A stretch of 64,000 nt of DNA from Labrenzia sp. VG12 (GTDB taxonomy: Bacteria > Pseudomonadota > Alphaproteobacteria > Rhizobiales > Stappiaceae): contig NZ_CP022529.1 in NCBI RefSeq assembly GCF_002237595.1, positions 5,424,001 through 5,488,000 on the forward strand. Reading direction: 5' to 3'. The notes beneath the pieces were generated by a model. The model made no database searches and was not told the origin of the DNA. It worked only from the letters and a program-made list of their open reading frames with translations. Position 1 is the first letter of the stretch. Each line of letters begins with the position of its first letter. Shown here in pieces: positions 26,286 to 35,535 of the stretch. The position numbers and the translations under genes are program-made.

Positions 26286-27161
26286 ATGCTCGACCTGGAT
26301 CAGCTCCGAACCTTTGTGGCCATCGCGGAAAGCGGCAGCTTCACCCGTGCCGCGGACAACGTGCACAAGACCCAGTCGGCGGTGTCCATGCAGATGCGGC
26401 GGCTGGAGGAGCGGATCGGCAAACCGCTTTTTGTCCGGGTCGGCCGACAATCCCGGCTGACCGAACATGGCGAACGCCTTCTGCATTATGCCCGCCGCCT
26501 TGTGCAGCTGAACGATGAGACCCTGGCGGCCTTTGACGACACCGAACTGGCCGGTCTTGTCCGGCTCGGCACGCCCGACGATTATGCGGACAGGTTCCTG
26601 CCGGAGATCTTGGCCCGGTTTTCAAGATCCAATCCCAAAGCCGAAGTCAGCGTCGTCTGTGCCCCGACGCCCAACCTGGCGGACATGATCGGGGAAGGGG
26701 AGCTGGACGTCGCCATCATTACCCATGTGCAGAAAAAGGGCCGCAAGCATGTCGAGGTGGTGCGCCGCGAGCCTTTGCTCTGGGTCGTGTCCGCGCGTCA
26801 TGCGGTGGAAAATGAATCGCCGCTGCCGCTTGCACTCGGTCGGGCAACCTGCGACTGGCGCAAGGCCGCCATCAACGCCCTCGGCGACCAGATGCGCGAA
26901 CACAGGCTGCTCTATTCCAGCTGGAACTCAACGGCTGTCGGAGCGGCCGTGCTCGCGGGTCTCGCCATATCCGTCCTGCCGGAATCGGCCCTGCGCTCGG
27001 GCATGCGCGTATTGACGGAAGCCGACGGGTTTCCAAGGCTGCCGGAGTGTGAAATCGGCATCATGCGGTCCTGGCACACCACCTCCCGCGTCACGGACGC
27101 TCTGGTGGAGCATATCCTGTCTTCCCTTGACAATCTTTCCGTCCCCCAGGCCGCCGAATGA
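26286..27161 (+). CDS. LysR-type transcriptional regulator (first of a paralogous pair)
   Basis: At 291 aa it has an N-terminal winged HTH (about 1-60, LDQLRTFVAIAESGSFTRAA, with KTQSAVSMQMRRLEERIG as recognition region) and a LysR substrate-binding domain. It is closely related to the next regulator: both carry HKTQSAVSMQMRRLEER and an LGxPDDYxDRxLP segment at the start of the effector domain. It is divergent from the DUF1127 gene over 264 bases that contain a dyad, the usual LysR arrangement. Confidence 0.92.
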   Translation: MLDLDQLRTFVAIAESGSFTRAADNVHKTQSAVSMQMRRLEERIGKPLFVRVGRQSRLTEHGERLLHYARRLVQLNDETLAAFDDTELAGLVRLGTPDDYADRFLPEILARFSRSNPKAEVSVVCAPTPNLADMIGEGELDVAIITHVQKKGRKHVEVVRREPLLWVVSARHAVENESPLPLALGRATCDWRKAAINALGDQMREHRLLYSSWNSTAVGAAVLAGLAISVLPESALRSGMRVLTEADGFPRLPECEIGIMRSWHTTSRVTDALVEHILSSLDNLSVPQAAE

Positions 27162-27275
27162 CCAGCTTTTGTCGAATATCGACGCAAATTCAAACGGTTA
27201 TGATCGGTGGCGATTTTTGCCCAATCGGAAAAATGCGTTGAAGCGTTAGATGTTGTGATGTATCTTGCTTAAATC

Positions 27276-27292
27276 AATTCGAATCTCGAATT
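27276..27292. promoter_or_regulatory. Perfect inverted repeat upstream of the second LysR gene
   Basis: AATTCGA and TCGAATT flank a 3-base spacer. The site is about 35-50 bases before the start codon and suits autoregulation. Confidence 0.5.
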
Positions 27293-27327
27293 CCCCGCTG
27301 GTCGGTGGCTGATTTATAGGGTCCCTG

Positions 27328-28218
27328 ATGAATCACGCACTAGATATTGATCAGTTGCGAACGTTTTTGGCGATCGCGGAGCTCGGCAGCTTCACAAAAG
27401 CCGGTGAAGCCGTGCACAAGACCCAGTCGGCCGTCTCCATGCAGATGCGGCGTCTCGAAGAACGGGTCGGCCAACCGATTTTCATCAAGGATGGGCGTCA
27501 GTCGCGTTTGACCGAAGACGGTTTGCGGCTTGTCGAGTTCGCCCGGCGCATGATCCTTCTGAACGATGAAACGCTTTCGGCCTTTAACGGCCAGAAGGAA
27601 GTCGGGCACGTCAAGCTCGGTGTGCCGGATGACTATACCGACCGGTTGCTGCCTCAGGTCCTGGCGGCATTCAATCGCCTCAACCCGTCGATTGAGGTTC
27701 AGGTCGATTGCTGTTCCAGCGCCAAGCTGACCGCTGCGATCCGGGAAGGTGCCCTCGATGTCGCCATCACGACCTCCGGGGACACGATGGAACTGCGCGG
27801 CGAGATAATCCGTCGTGAACCCCTTTACTGGGTGACGTCAACCCAGCATTCCGCGCATACGCAGGATGTCATTCGTCTCGCGCTCGGGCCGGCCAGCTGT
27901 GGCTGGCGGAGGCTTTCCATGGAGGCTCTGGACAGGGCCGGGCGGCAATATCGTGTCTCCTACACCAGTTCGAGTGCCGCGGCTCTGGTGGGGGCGGTGC
28001 AGGCAGGTCTGGCCATCACCGTATTTCCGGAAAGCGCCATTCGCGACGGCATGCGCATACTGGACGAGAAGGATGGGTTTCCCTCACTTCCGTTCTGCGA
28101 CATTGCGTTGCTGCGTTCAGATGGCGCGCGCGAAGCCATGCATGACAAGCTGTGCAATCATCTGGTTGCCGCGATCGGCAATGTCGGCAATGGCGCTGGC
28201 CAGATGGCGGCAGAATAG
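27328..28218 (+). CDS. LysR-type transcriptional regulator (second of a paralogous pair)
   Basis: This 296-aa protein is collinear with the preceding regulator through both the DNA-binding domain (residues 1-65) and the effector domain, which marks a tandem duplication that has diverged mainly in the C-terminal half. It retains the recognition-helix block TQSAVSMQMRRLEERVG unchanged, so the two may compete for similar sites while responding to different ligands. It converges on the EamA exporter gene. Confidence 0.92.
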   Translation: MNHALDIDQLRTFLAIAELGSFTKAGEAVHKTQSAVSMQMRRLEERVGQPIFIKDGRQSRLTEDGLRLVEFARRMILLNDETLSAFNGQKEVGHVKLGVPDDYTDRLLPQVLAAFNRLNPSIEVQVDCCSSAKLTAAIREGALDVAITTSGDTMELRGEIIRREPLYWVTSTQHSAHTQDVIRLALGPASCGWRRLSMEALDRAGRQYRVSYTSSSAAALVGAVQAGLAITVFPESAIRDGMRILDEKDGFPSLPFCDIALLRSDGAREAMHDKLCNHLVAAIGNVGNGAGQMAAE

Positions 28219-28264
28219 ATCGGCCGCCCGTAGAGCCGCTTGATCAAATCTTGAAAAGGACGCC

Positions 28265-29182
28265 TCAGCGGGCGCGCAACATCATCAGGTTGCCGCCCAG
28301 CACGCAGACGAGGCCGGCCGCTGCCAGCAGTGTCCACTGATAGCCTTCGAAAATCGTCGACAGTGTCAGCGCGACAACGGGAAACATCACCGTTGCATAG
28401 CCCGCGCGCGCTGAGCCGATGCGGCCGAGCAGTGTCAGGTAGGACGCAAAGGCGATCACCGAGGCGACAATCGCGAGATAAACGAGGCTGCCGAGATAGT
28501 AGACAGACCATTCGACGGTAAAGCTCTGGCCTCGCAGCGCCGAGAAAAGGCCAAGAAAGACCATGCCGTAGACCATGCCCCAGGCCGTCGCGGGCGTCAC
28601 GCCGATGCCTCGCCGCTGGGTATCGGCAGAGAGCATGTTGCCGAAGCAGAAGGAAAGGGTGCCGCCAATACAGAAGGCCAGGCCGATCGCAGCTTCGGTG
28701 TTGAATTCCGCACCGGCCAGTTTCGGCCAGAACATCAATGCGATACCGGCAAAGCCGAGAAGTCCCGCTGCTAGTGCCATCAGGTTCGGTCGTTGCCCGA
28801 ACAGGATCAGGCCCAGGAACAGGTTGAAGATGGAAGCCGTGGAGAAGATCACGGCAAGCAAACCGGATGGCAGGCTGGCGGCGCCGTAATAGAACAGCGT
28901 GAAGTTGGTCGAGAAGATCAGCGCACCAAGACCGGCAAACCGTAGATGATCCCGCAAGGGAAACCGCAGCTGGTGCCCGCGGGACCAGGCCCAGGCCATC
29001 ATGATGGCTGCGGCCAGCACGAAGCGCCAGAACACGGAAACTTCCGGGGCGACGCTTGCCACCTGGCCCTTCATGGCGATCCAGCTCACCCCCCATGCCA
29101 GAACGGTAACGGCATAAAGACCGTAATCGGTGGCGCTGAAACCGGTTGAACCGGGGCGCAGGGCGGGCGAGGCAACACTCAT
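28265..29182 (-). CDS. EamA/DMT family transporter
   Basis: This protein of about 305 aa has ten membrane helices in two EamA halves, typical of drug/metabolite exporters. The first half begins TVLAWGVSWIAMKGQ; the second contains ATAWGMVYGMVFLGL and ends VCVLGGNLMMLRAR. The substrate is unknown. ATG 29182 is preferred to a TTG 33 bases upstream, as the extension adds only polar residues; neither start has a good ribosome site. Confidence 0.88.
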   Translation of the reverse strand: MSVASPALRPGSTGFSATDYGLYAVTVLAWGVSWIAMKGQVASVAPEVSVFWRFVLAAAIMMAWAWSRGHQLRFPLRDHLRFAGLGALIFSTNFTLFYYGAASLPSGLLAVIFSTASIFNLFLGLILFGQRPNLMALAAGLLGFAGIALMFWPKLAGAEFNTEAAIGLAFCIGGTLSFCFGNMLSADTQRRGIGVTPATAWGMVYGMVFLGLFSALRGQSFTVEWSVYYLGSLVYLAIVASVIAFASYLTLLGRIGSARAGYATVMFPVVALTLSTIFEGYQWTLLAAAGLVCVLGGNLMMLRAR

Positions 29183-29331
29183 GTCTGAACCAATACTGTC
29201 GGAAGTGACCGTCAATGTGCGGCGCTGGATACTTCAGCGCAAATGATTGTTTTTGATGTTTCCATCAAACAAGCAGATGCATTAGGGTTTTCAGGTGATT
29301 TCAGGGGGCGGTGACATTCTGCGGGGGCGGT

Positions 29332-30030
29332 ATGCATTTTCTTGTTATTGAGAACTACCCACACACGGAGCTGGGCACACTCGGGCGGGTGGCTGCTGAA
29401 GAAGGACATACCTGGCGCAGCGTCGAAGCCCATGCCGGTGAGGACCTGCCGGCAACGATCGATCCCTATGCCGGCCTGGTGATTTTGGGCGGTGCGCAGA
29501 ACGCACTTGCGGATGGGGCCTACCCGTTCCTTCCGAAAGTCTGCGATCTGATCCTGAAGTTTCACGAAGTGGACAAGCCGGTTCTGGGCATCTGCCTTGG
29601 CAGCCAGCTTGTGGCGCGGGCTTTCGGGGCAGAAAATCTTCTCGGCCTGCCGGTTGAATTCGGCTGGCGCGAAGTGTTGCCGACGAAAGAGGGCCGACTG
29701 GATCCTGTGCTGCAGGAACTTCAGACCGGCAGACCGCAGTTTCATTGGCACACCGACACGATGACCTTGCCGGAGGGCGCGGTTCACCTGGCAACCAGTG
29801 CGATGACGCCGGTCCAGGCCTTTCGTGTGGGCCGGGCGACCTATGGGCTTCAGTTCCATTTCGAAACGGGTCTTCAGGAAGTGCGCAACTGGTCGGAGCA
29901 GTTTGCCGACGAGATAAAAGCACATACGCCGGACTGGCCGGTTCGCTTTGACACCGAAGCTGCACGCCACGCGGCAGGCGCTGATGAAACGGGCGCCGCA
30001 ATTGCGCGCGCTTGGCTGGACTTGCTTTGA
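29332..30030 (+). CDS. Class I glutamine amidotransferase-like protein
   Basis: This stand-alone GATase of 232 aa resembles GuaA-type amidotransferase domains. The nucleophile elbow is GICLGSQL (Cys88) and the His/Glu pair lies in LQFHFE (His176, Glu178), so the triad is complete. The segment DPYAGLVILGGAQNA corresponds to the oxyanion region. Stand-alone members of this class include gamma-glutamyl hydrolases for polyamines or gamma-glutamyl peptides; the acceptor here is unknown. ATG 29332 follows a GGGGGCGG sequence. Confidence 0.87.
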   Translation: MHFLVIENYPHTELGTLGRVAAEEGHTWRSVEAHAGEDLPATIDPYAGLVILGGAQNALADGAYPFLPKVCDLILKFHEVDKPVLGICLGSQLVARAFGAENLLGLPVEFGWREVLPTKEGRLDPVLQELQTGRPQFHWHTDTMTLPEGAVHLATSAMTPVQAFRVGRATYGLQFHFETGLQEVRNWSEQFADEIKAHTPDWPVRFDTEAARHAAGADETGAAIARAWLDLL

Positions 30031-30082
30031 AGCAGACGTTTGGACTTGACTTTCCGGCTCTCACGAAAACGGTGCAAGAGCC

Positions 30083-31060
30083 TCAAACCACCGGTGTGCC
30101 GCCACTCAGGACGGTTTGCATCATGATTTCGTCGAGGTTGCCTCCGGAGAGGATAATACCTGCCTTCCTGCCCTTGAGACGCCCGGCATCCTTCGCCAAG
30201 GCGGCCAGAGCCGCAGCCCCCGCGCCTTCGGCAAGATTGTGCGTGTCCGCAAACAGGATCCGGACGGCCTCGGCGATCTCGTCATCCGTGACGCTGACGA
30301 TGTGCTCTGCGCCGGCCTTCAGAATATCCAGGGCGGCCTGAACCGGTTCGCGGCAGGCCATGCCGTCGGCGAAGGTCCGGGCGGTCTCGGTGGTGACGAT
30401 GGCGCCGGTTTCAAACGAGAGCCCGTAGGCAGGTGCGTTTTCTGTCACCACCGGGACAATCTCGGTCTTCAGCCCCAGGAGATCGCGCACGGTGATCAGG
30501 CCGCAGGCACCGGATCCCATGCCGACAGGTACATAAACCACATCAAGATCGGGGTGGGCGGTGAAGAATTCCATGGCATAGGTGGCAACGCCAAGAACGA
30601 TGTTCTTGTGAAAACTCGGCACCATGAGATATCCGCTGTCTTCCGCGATCCGTTCCGCCGCACGCCGGGAGATGTCGAAATCCCGGCCTTCGATCACGAG
30701 CGTTGCGCCGAATGCCTGCATAGCCCGGTTCTTGCCGTCCGCATTGCCCTCGGGCACGACGATCGTTGCCGGCAGTCCAAGTGTGCGGGCTGCCAGGGCC
30801 ATTGACTGACCGTGATTGCCACGGGTCGCCGTAACGACCCCGGAGGGACGCCCGTGGGCTTCGATGTGCTTCTGGATATAGACAATCGAGCTGCGGGCCT
30901 TGAACGCTCCGATGGGCGTGTGGTTCTCGTGTTTGACGGCAATCTTGAAGCCGAAGCGTTTTTCAAGCAGGGGCCAGAGATAGGCCGGCGTTTCCGGCAC
31001 CAATTGGCGGACAATCGGAAAGGCGGCATCGAGCTCGGAACGGGAAAAAAGAGGGGTCAT
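30083..31060 (-). CDS. Threonine dehydratase-like PLP enzyme (fold type II)
   Basis: At 325 aa it lacks the C-terminal regulatory domain of biosynthetic IlvA, so it is of the catabolic, serine-racemase-like type. The PLP lysine is Lys54 in IGAFKARSS, the substrate loop is TATRGNHGQ (78-85) and the phosphate-binding glycine loop is GMGSGACG (180-187). Possible activities are threonine/serine dehydration or hydroxyaspartate ammonia-lyase action; the sequence does not decide between them. It is divergent from an AraC regulator that may control it. Confidence 0.88.
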   Translation of the reverse strand: MTPLFSRSELDAAFPIVRQLVPETPAYLWPLLEKRFGFKIAVKHENHTPIGAFKARSSIVYIQKHIEAHGRPSGVVTATRGNHGQSMALAARTLGLPATIVVPEGNADGKNRAMQAFGATLVIEGRDFDISRRAAERIAEDSGYLMVPSFHKNIVLGVATYAMEFFTAHPDLDVVYVPVGMGSGACGLITVRDLLGLKTEIVPVVTENAPAYGLSFETGAIVTTETARTFADGMACREPVQAALDILKAGAEHIVSVTDDEIAEAVRILFADTHNLAEGAGAAALAALAKDAGRLKGRKAGIILSGGNLDEIMMQTVLSGGTPVV

Positions 31061-31199
31061 TTCGGGGTCTGCTGGCGTCCGTGGTGTGAAGTCGGGGCGA
31101 TTGCCGGAGAATAGACGCTGCCAGCGTGCATTTGTCTTTCAGGATCCTGAACCGCATCGCGCTTGCAAGTTCGAAGCCTCTCGGTCAGGTTAGGCGGCC

Positions 31200-32006
31200 A
31201 TGAGCAACCCTCTGTCCCCTTCGGCATCGACAAGTCGGCCGCACCGCATCGATATTGCGGGGCACAGGCTCGTCCTGTTGTCGGCCGCAGCCTACGACGT
31301 TGCTTTCGTGGCCACGCGGGACACGATCGGCTTTGCCTTTGATGGCCAGACAGGCAGTCATGCCATCGCGTCAGACCGAAGTGAACCCTTCTGTCGCCGC
31401 CCCAACTCGGTTGCGCTGACACCAAGGGGCTGCGAGGTGAGGTCCCGGTCGGCCGCAGGCGGTGAATATCTGCAGCTCAGCGGAAACGGCATCAGCTTTG
31501 AGGGAGAGGCCTATCGGACCAACCTCATGATGGCCGCTGCCTTGCCGGTCGCGGCAGAGATGCGCCGATGGTTTTTGACGGGCAAGACCCCGGATCCGCT
31601 TCTGGCGGAAGCCGGGCTGGCACGGCTGACCACCGCGGTATCGCGGCCGCAATCCGATCCGAAGGCCGCTCGCTGGATGACGCCGATGCGCTTCCGGCGC
31701 CTCACGGACCACATCGAAGCAGATCTGGACACAGAGCTGACGGTTGCCGGGCTGGCGAGGTGTGTTGGCGTCTCGCCAAGCTTTCTGAGCCGGGCCTTTT
31801 CGGCTTTCTGCGGCCAGTCGCCTTATGACTACATCGTCAGCCGCCGTCTCCAGCGGGCTCGCCGGCTGATCAGCGAAACGCAAGATGCTTTGGCCGATAT
31901 AGCGGTGTCCTGTGGCTTTTCCTCGCAAAGCCACATGACCTCGCTTTTCCGGAGACGCCTCGGGATCTCGCCGGGCCGGCTGGAGCGGCCAGGCAAGAGC
32001 GGCTGA
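31200..32006 (+). CDS. AraC family transcriptional regulator
   Basis: At 268 aa, the C-terminal 100 residues hold both AraC helix-turn-helix motifs (LTVAGLARCVGVSPSFLSRAF, and DIAVSCGFSSQSHMTSLFRR). The N-terminal 150 residues form an effector domain I cannot name. It starts 139 bases from the divergent threonine-dehydratase-like gene, its most likely target, and converges on lldD. Confidence 0.9.
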   Translation: MSNPLSPSASTSRPHRIDIAGHRLVLLSAAAYDVAFVATRDTIGFAFDGQTGSHAIASDRSEPFCRRPNSVALTPRGCEVRSRSAAGGEYLQLSGNGISFEGEAYRTNLMMAAALPVAAEMRRWFLTGKTPDPLLAEAGLARLTTAVSRPQSDPKAARWMTPMRFRRLTDHIEADLDTELTVAGLARCVGVSPSFLSRAFSAFCGQSPYDYIVSRRLQRARRLISETQDALADIAVSCGFSSQSHMTSLFRRRLGISPGRLERPGKSG

Positions 32007-32042
32007 AATATAGAACCGGCATCAGCACCGGCATGGACTTTC

Positions 32043-33179
32043 TCAAAGCACCAGATTGTGACGTCCGGCCTTGGTGATATCGGTTTCTCCACACAGGCCC
32101 ATGGTGACGTCCAGTTCCTTGTGCATGATCTCCAGCACCTTGCTGACACCGGCCTTGCCCATGGCGCCGAGCCCATAGATGAAGGCGCGACCGATATAGG
32201 TGCTGTGGGCCCCCATGGCGACGGCCTTGAAAACATCCTGACCGGAGCGGATGCCACCGTCGAAATGCACTTCGACCTTGTCGCCCACAGCGTCGACAAT
32301 CTCCCGCAGAACGTCATAGGACGCCAGGGCACCGTCCAGCTGCCGGCCGCCATGGTTGGACACCACAATGGCATCCGCACCGAGACCGGCCGCGATCTTG
32401 GCATCCTCGACATCGTTGATGCCCTTCAGGATCAGTTTGCGGTCCCAGTGTTTCTTGACCCACTCGACAGAGGACCAGTCGAGGGTCGGGTCGAACTGGC
32501 TGGCCGTCCACTCCGCGAGCGATGACATGTCCTCAACACCCGAGACATGGCCCTGGATGTTGCCGAATTCCCGACGCCTGGTTTGCAGCATGTGCCAGCA
32601 CCAGCGCGGTTTGAAGGCGAGGTCGAGCAGAACATGCGGCTTCGGCTTGGGCGGCGTCGACAGACCGTTCTTGATGTCCTGGTGCCGCTGTCCGAGCACC
32701 TGCAGATCGAGCGTCAGCACCAGGGCCGAACAGCCGGCCTTGTGCGCCCGCTGCATCAGGCTTTCGGAGAAGCCGCGATCGCGCATGACATAGAGCTGGA
32801 ACCAGAACGGGTTTTTGGTGTTCTCGGCCACATCCTCGATGGAGCAGACGCTCATGGTCGACAGGGTGAAGGGAACCCCGAATTCTTCCGCGGCCTGGGC
32901 AGCCAGGATCTCACCGTCGGCGCGCTGCATACCCGTCAGGCCAACAGGGGCCAGGGCGACCGGCATGGCGACCTCCTGGCCGATCATGGTTGTCTTGACC
33001 GAACGGTTGTCGATGTTGCGCGCAACCCGCTGACGCAATTTCTGCCGCTGCAAGGCGGCCTCGTTGTCCCAATATGTGCTCTGCGTCCAGGAACCGGTGT
33101 CGGCATATTGATAGAACATCTTCGGCACCCGGCGGCGGGCCAGCGCCTGCATGTCGGCGACATCTGTGACAATCGGCAT
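32043..33179 (-). CDS. lldD: FMN-dependent L-lactate dehydrogenase / alpha-hydroxy acid oxidase
   Basis: At 378 aa it is a complete alpha/beta-barrel flavoenzyme. The catalytic histidine and substrate arginine are in SNHGGRQLDG (His276, Arg279). Lys252 (ILKG) contacts FMN and the FMN phosphate loop is DGGIRSGQDVFKA. It oxidises L-lactate or a related 2-hydroxyacid, feeding electrons to the respiratory chain when membrane-attached. It lies 36 bases downstream of the FadR-type regulator, in one operon, the typical lldR-lldD layout. Confidence 0.9.
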   Translation of the reverse strand: MPIVTDVADMQALARRRVPKMFYQYADTGSWTQSTYWDNEAALQRQKLRQRVARNIDNRSVKTTMIGQEVAMPVALAPVGLTGMQRADGEILAAQAAEEFGVPFTLSTMSVCSIEDVAENTKNPFWFQLYVMRDRGFSESLMQRAHKAGCSALVLTLDLQVLGQRHQDIKNGLSTPPKPKPHVLLDLAFKPRWCWHMLQTRRREFGNIQGHVSGVEDMSSLAEWTASQFDPTLDWSSVEWVKKHWDRKLILKGINDVEDAKIAAGLGADAIVVSNHGGRQLDGALASYDVLREIVDAVGDKVEVHFDGGIRSGQDVFKAVAMGAHSTYIGRAFIYGLGAMGKAGVSKVLEIMHKELDVTMGLCGETDITKAGRHNLVL

Positions 33180-33215
33180 GTGGGGTTCTCCTGATGCTGG
33201 GGACCGCGTGGGCGG

Positions 33216-33974
33216 TCAATCGGTTTTGGGCTTTCTGAGGCCGGCAAGATATTCGCGCTGGTCGAGGTCTTCCGCAGTCGCCAGCGCTTTCTGGACGTAG
33301 TCGATGTGATCTTCGGAGGCGCGGCGCGCGGCTTCCGCGTTGCCGGACCGGATGGCCTCGGCGATCGCTGCATGCTGGGCGAGCAGGTCGACCCGTGCCG
33401 TCGGCTGGTGGTACAGCCGGCCGCGGTCATAGAAGACGCCGTTTTCCAGGAGCCGGTAGCAGGAGCGCAGCGTATGCAGCATCACCACATTGTGGGCGGC
33501 TTCACCGACCGCATGGTGAAAGGCCACATCAAGCAGGCTTTCGGCCCTCCGGTCACCGGCCACGTGCGCGGCGTTCATCTGAGAGATGATGTCGTCGAGG
33601 CGCTTCACGTCGGAAGGGGCCGCCCGGTCGGCTGCCAGAGCGGCAGCCTGACCTTCAATACCCCGCCGGAACTCGAAATAATCGGACTTTGCCGAGGGAT
33701 GTCTGGAGATCAGCTGGATGATGGCTTCGGAGAAGATCGGACCGATCAGGTCGGCAACGAAGGTGCCGCCACCGCGCCGTGCCTCGATGAGTTCCCGTTC
33801 CTCCAGGAGTTTCAGGGCATCGCGCAGCACCGGTCGGGAGACGGCCAGTTGCTCTGCCAGGTCGCGTTCCGCCGGCAGGCGGTCGCCTGAGCGCAGCACG
33901 CCTTTCAGGATCAGATCCTCGATCTGTTCCACCGCGGCAAGAGCCGTTTTCTGATGGTTGACGGGCCGAAACAT
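33216..33974 (-). CDS. FadR-subfamily GntR regulator (LldR-like)
   Basis: At 252 aa from ATG 33974 it has a winged HTH at about 8-75 (SGDRLPAERDLAEQLAVSRP, VLRDALKLLEERELI) followed by an all-helical FCD effector domain. It is the first gene of the operon with lldD and so probably a lactate-responsive repressor. The frame extends upstream to 34043, but that part would be translated across the operator. AAGGAG is 12 bases before the chosen ATG, a rather long spacing. Confidence 0.87.
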   Translation of the reverse strand: MFRPVNHQKTALAAVEQIEDLILKGVLRSGDRLPAERDLAEQLAVSRPVLRDALKLLEERELIEARRGGGTFVADLIGPIFSEAIIQLISRHPSAKSDYFEFRRGIEGQAAALAADRAAPSDVKRLDDIISQMNAAHVAGDRRAESLLDVAFHHAVGEAAHNVVMLHTLRSCYRLLENGVFYDRGRLYHQPTARVDLLAQHAAIAEAIRSGNAEAARRASEDHIDYVQKALATAEDLDQREYLAGLRKPKTD

Positions 33975-34019
33975 GGGGCTGGCAATCTCCTTGTTGATGG
34001 CAAAATAGCTGCAAAATCT

Positions 34020-34046
34020 TAATTGGTCAATTTTTTTGTCCAATTA
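34020..34046. promoter_or_regulatory. Palindromic FadR-type operator of the regulator-lldD operon
   Basis: TAATTGG (34020-34026) and CCAATTA (34040-34046) form perfect 7-base arms around a 13-base AT-rich spacer. AATTGG...CCAATT arms are like those of LldR and other FadR-family operators, though the spacer is longer than usual. It lies about 45-70 bases before the regulator start, fitting autorepression. Confidence 0.65.
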
Positions 34047-34131
34047 GTGTTGCGGATACGACGCTGCGCAACACAAAGCGGACATGTGACAAATTGACTG
34101 TTGGTTTTCCCGATGCCTTAAAGGAAGGTGG

Positions 34132-35463
34132 GTGAGGCACACTACTTTAGTCGAGGTCGGCAACTTGGATCAGAGGTCAGAAAACGGGTCGTCCTTTCCC
34201 AAATTCCGGACATCACCGTTGCGCGAAAAGGTTCTGGGCGAGGTTCATGCGCGTCCGTTTCGGGCGCTCACCTGCCCGCGCACCATCCTTCACTACGCGT
34301 TTCTGACCGATGCCGAAGAGGCGGTGCGCGATCAGGCCTGGCTGTCGGAATTCTGTGTTTCGCGGGGTGGGCATGGGCCGACGCCGGGCGCGCGTCATCA
34401 CACGTTGGCCTTCGGCGGTGGCACGCTGAGCTGGGAACAGCATGCCGAGTTCACCACCTATACCTGGGATGGTGCCGCGCATGAAAAGACCATTTTCGGC
34501 AGTGTGCCGATCAATCATCCCTTCGGCGCGGCGTTCCGGGCACCGGGCGATCTGCTGGTGGCGGTCCGTGTCGAACTGCGGGGCGGGGACGACACGATCG
34601 AATGGCGCAGCCAGTTCGATGACGGCAGCATGACCGTATCGACACTGGAAGACGGCGCGGCCCTTGTTGCGACAGATTTTCGCCAGGATGGCGACGGTCT
34701 GACGCGCATCCTCGTTTGCAACAGGGCAATGAGCGACGTTCAATCCGGCTCTGTCGTTCAGCGCCTGCTGGAAGTCGAGACCTATCGCACGCTGGCGATG
34801 CTTGGTCTGTTTGAGGCGACCAGCCTGCAGCCGGATATCAGGCGGTTCGAACTCGAACTGGCCGATCTCACCGGCCAGATGAAGGATGCGTCCGCGCTCG
34901 GGGCCAACCAGGAGCTTCTGGACAAGCTCAGCGCACTGGCGGCGGCGCTGGAAGCGGGGGCGACAGCCAGCACGTTCCGGTTTGGCGCAAGCCGTGCCTA
35001 TGACCAGATCGTACGGGCGCGTCTGGAAGCGCTCCGGGAAGAAGCTGCGCCCGGGGAACTTTCCATGGCGTCTTTCCTGGCGCGCCGGTTGGCTCCGGCC
35101 ATGCGTACCTGTCAGGCGATCGAAGACCGGCAGGCCATGCTCTCACGCAAACTCGCCAGGGCAACCACCCTCTTGCGCACACGGGTGGATGTGGAGCTGG
35201 AAGACCAGAACCGGAACCTGCTCAAGTCGATGAACAGGCGTGCCCGCCTGCAATTGCGATTGCAGCAGACCGTTGAAGGACTGTCGGTCGCGGCGGTCAG
35301 CTACTACGTGGTCGGACTGATTTCCTATCTGGCCAAGGCTGCCAAGAGCGCGGGGCTGCCCGTTCCCGATGCCAGCGTGACCACAGGTCTCGCGGTTCCG
35401 GTTGTTGTGCTGTTGATCTGGTGGACCGTTCGGCGCATCCGTCAGCATCATGGTGAGCACTGA
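34132..35463 (+). CDS. DUF3422 family membrane protein
   Basis: This 443-aa protein is recognisable from LREKVLGEVHARPFRAL near the N-terminus and two closely spaced membrane helices at the C-terminus (VAAVSYYVVGLISYL and TGLAVPVVVLLIWWTV), preceded by a long helical, probably coiled-coil region. The body would be cytoplasmic. The function of the family is unknown. The start is GTG 34132, with AAGGAAGG just upstream. Confidence 0.85.
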   Translation: MRHTTLVEVGNLDQRSENGSSFPKFRTSPLREKVLGEVHARPFRALTCPRTILHYAFLTDAEEAVRDQAWLSEFCVSRGGHGPTPGARHHTLAFGGGTLSWEQHAEFTTYTWDGAAHEKTIFGSVPINHPFGAAFRAPGDLLVAVRVELRGGDDTIEWRSQFDDGSMTVSTLEDGAALVATDFRQDGDGLTRILVCNRAMSDVQSGSVVQRLLEVETYRTLAMLGLFEATSLQPDIRRFELELADLTGQMKDASALGANQELLDKLSALAAALEAGATASTFRFGASRAYDQIVRARLEALREEAAPGELSMASFLARRLAPAMRTCQAIEDRQAMLSRKLARATTLLRTRVDVELEDQNRNLLKSMNRRARLQLRLQQTVEGLSVAAVSYYVVGLISYLAKAAKSAGLPVPDASVTTGLAVPVVVLLIWWTVRRIRQHHGEH

Positions 35464-35490
35464 CGGAGCGAAACGGATCTCTCAAACGAA

Positions 35491-35514
35491 AAAGGCCGGG
35501 TTGACCCGGCCTTT
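35491..35514. terminator. Bidirectional terminator between DUF3422 and cytochrome c genes
   Basis: AAAGGCCGGG and CCCGGCCTTT form a 10-bp stem with loop TTGA. It is A-rich upstream and T-rich downstream, serving both converging genes. Confidence 0.85.
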
Positions 35515-35535
35515 GATATTTCACCTTGAAGCACG

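Noticed and set aside
32007..32042. ACCGGCATC/ACCGGCATG direct repeat between AraC and lldD
   Set aside because: Only about eight bases repeated once in a GC-rich gap; easily chance, and not an inverted repeat or terminator.
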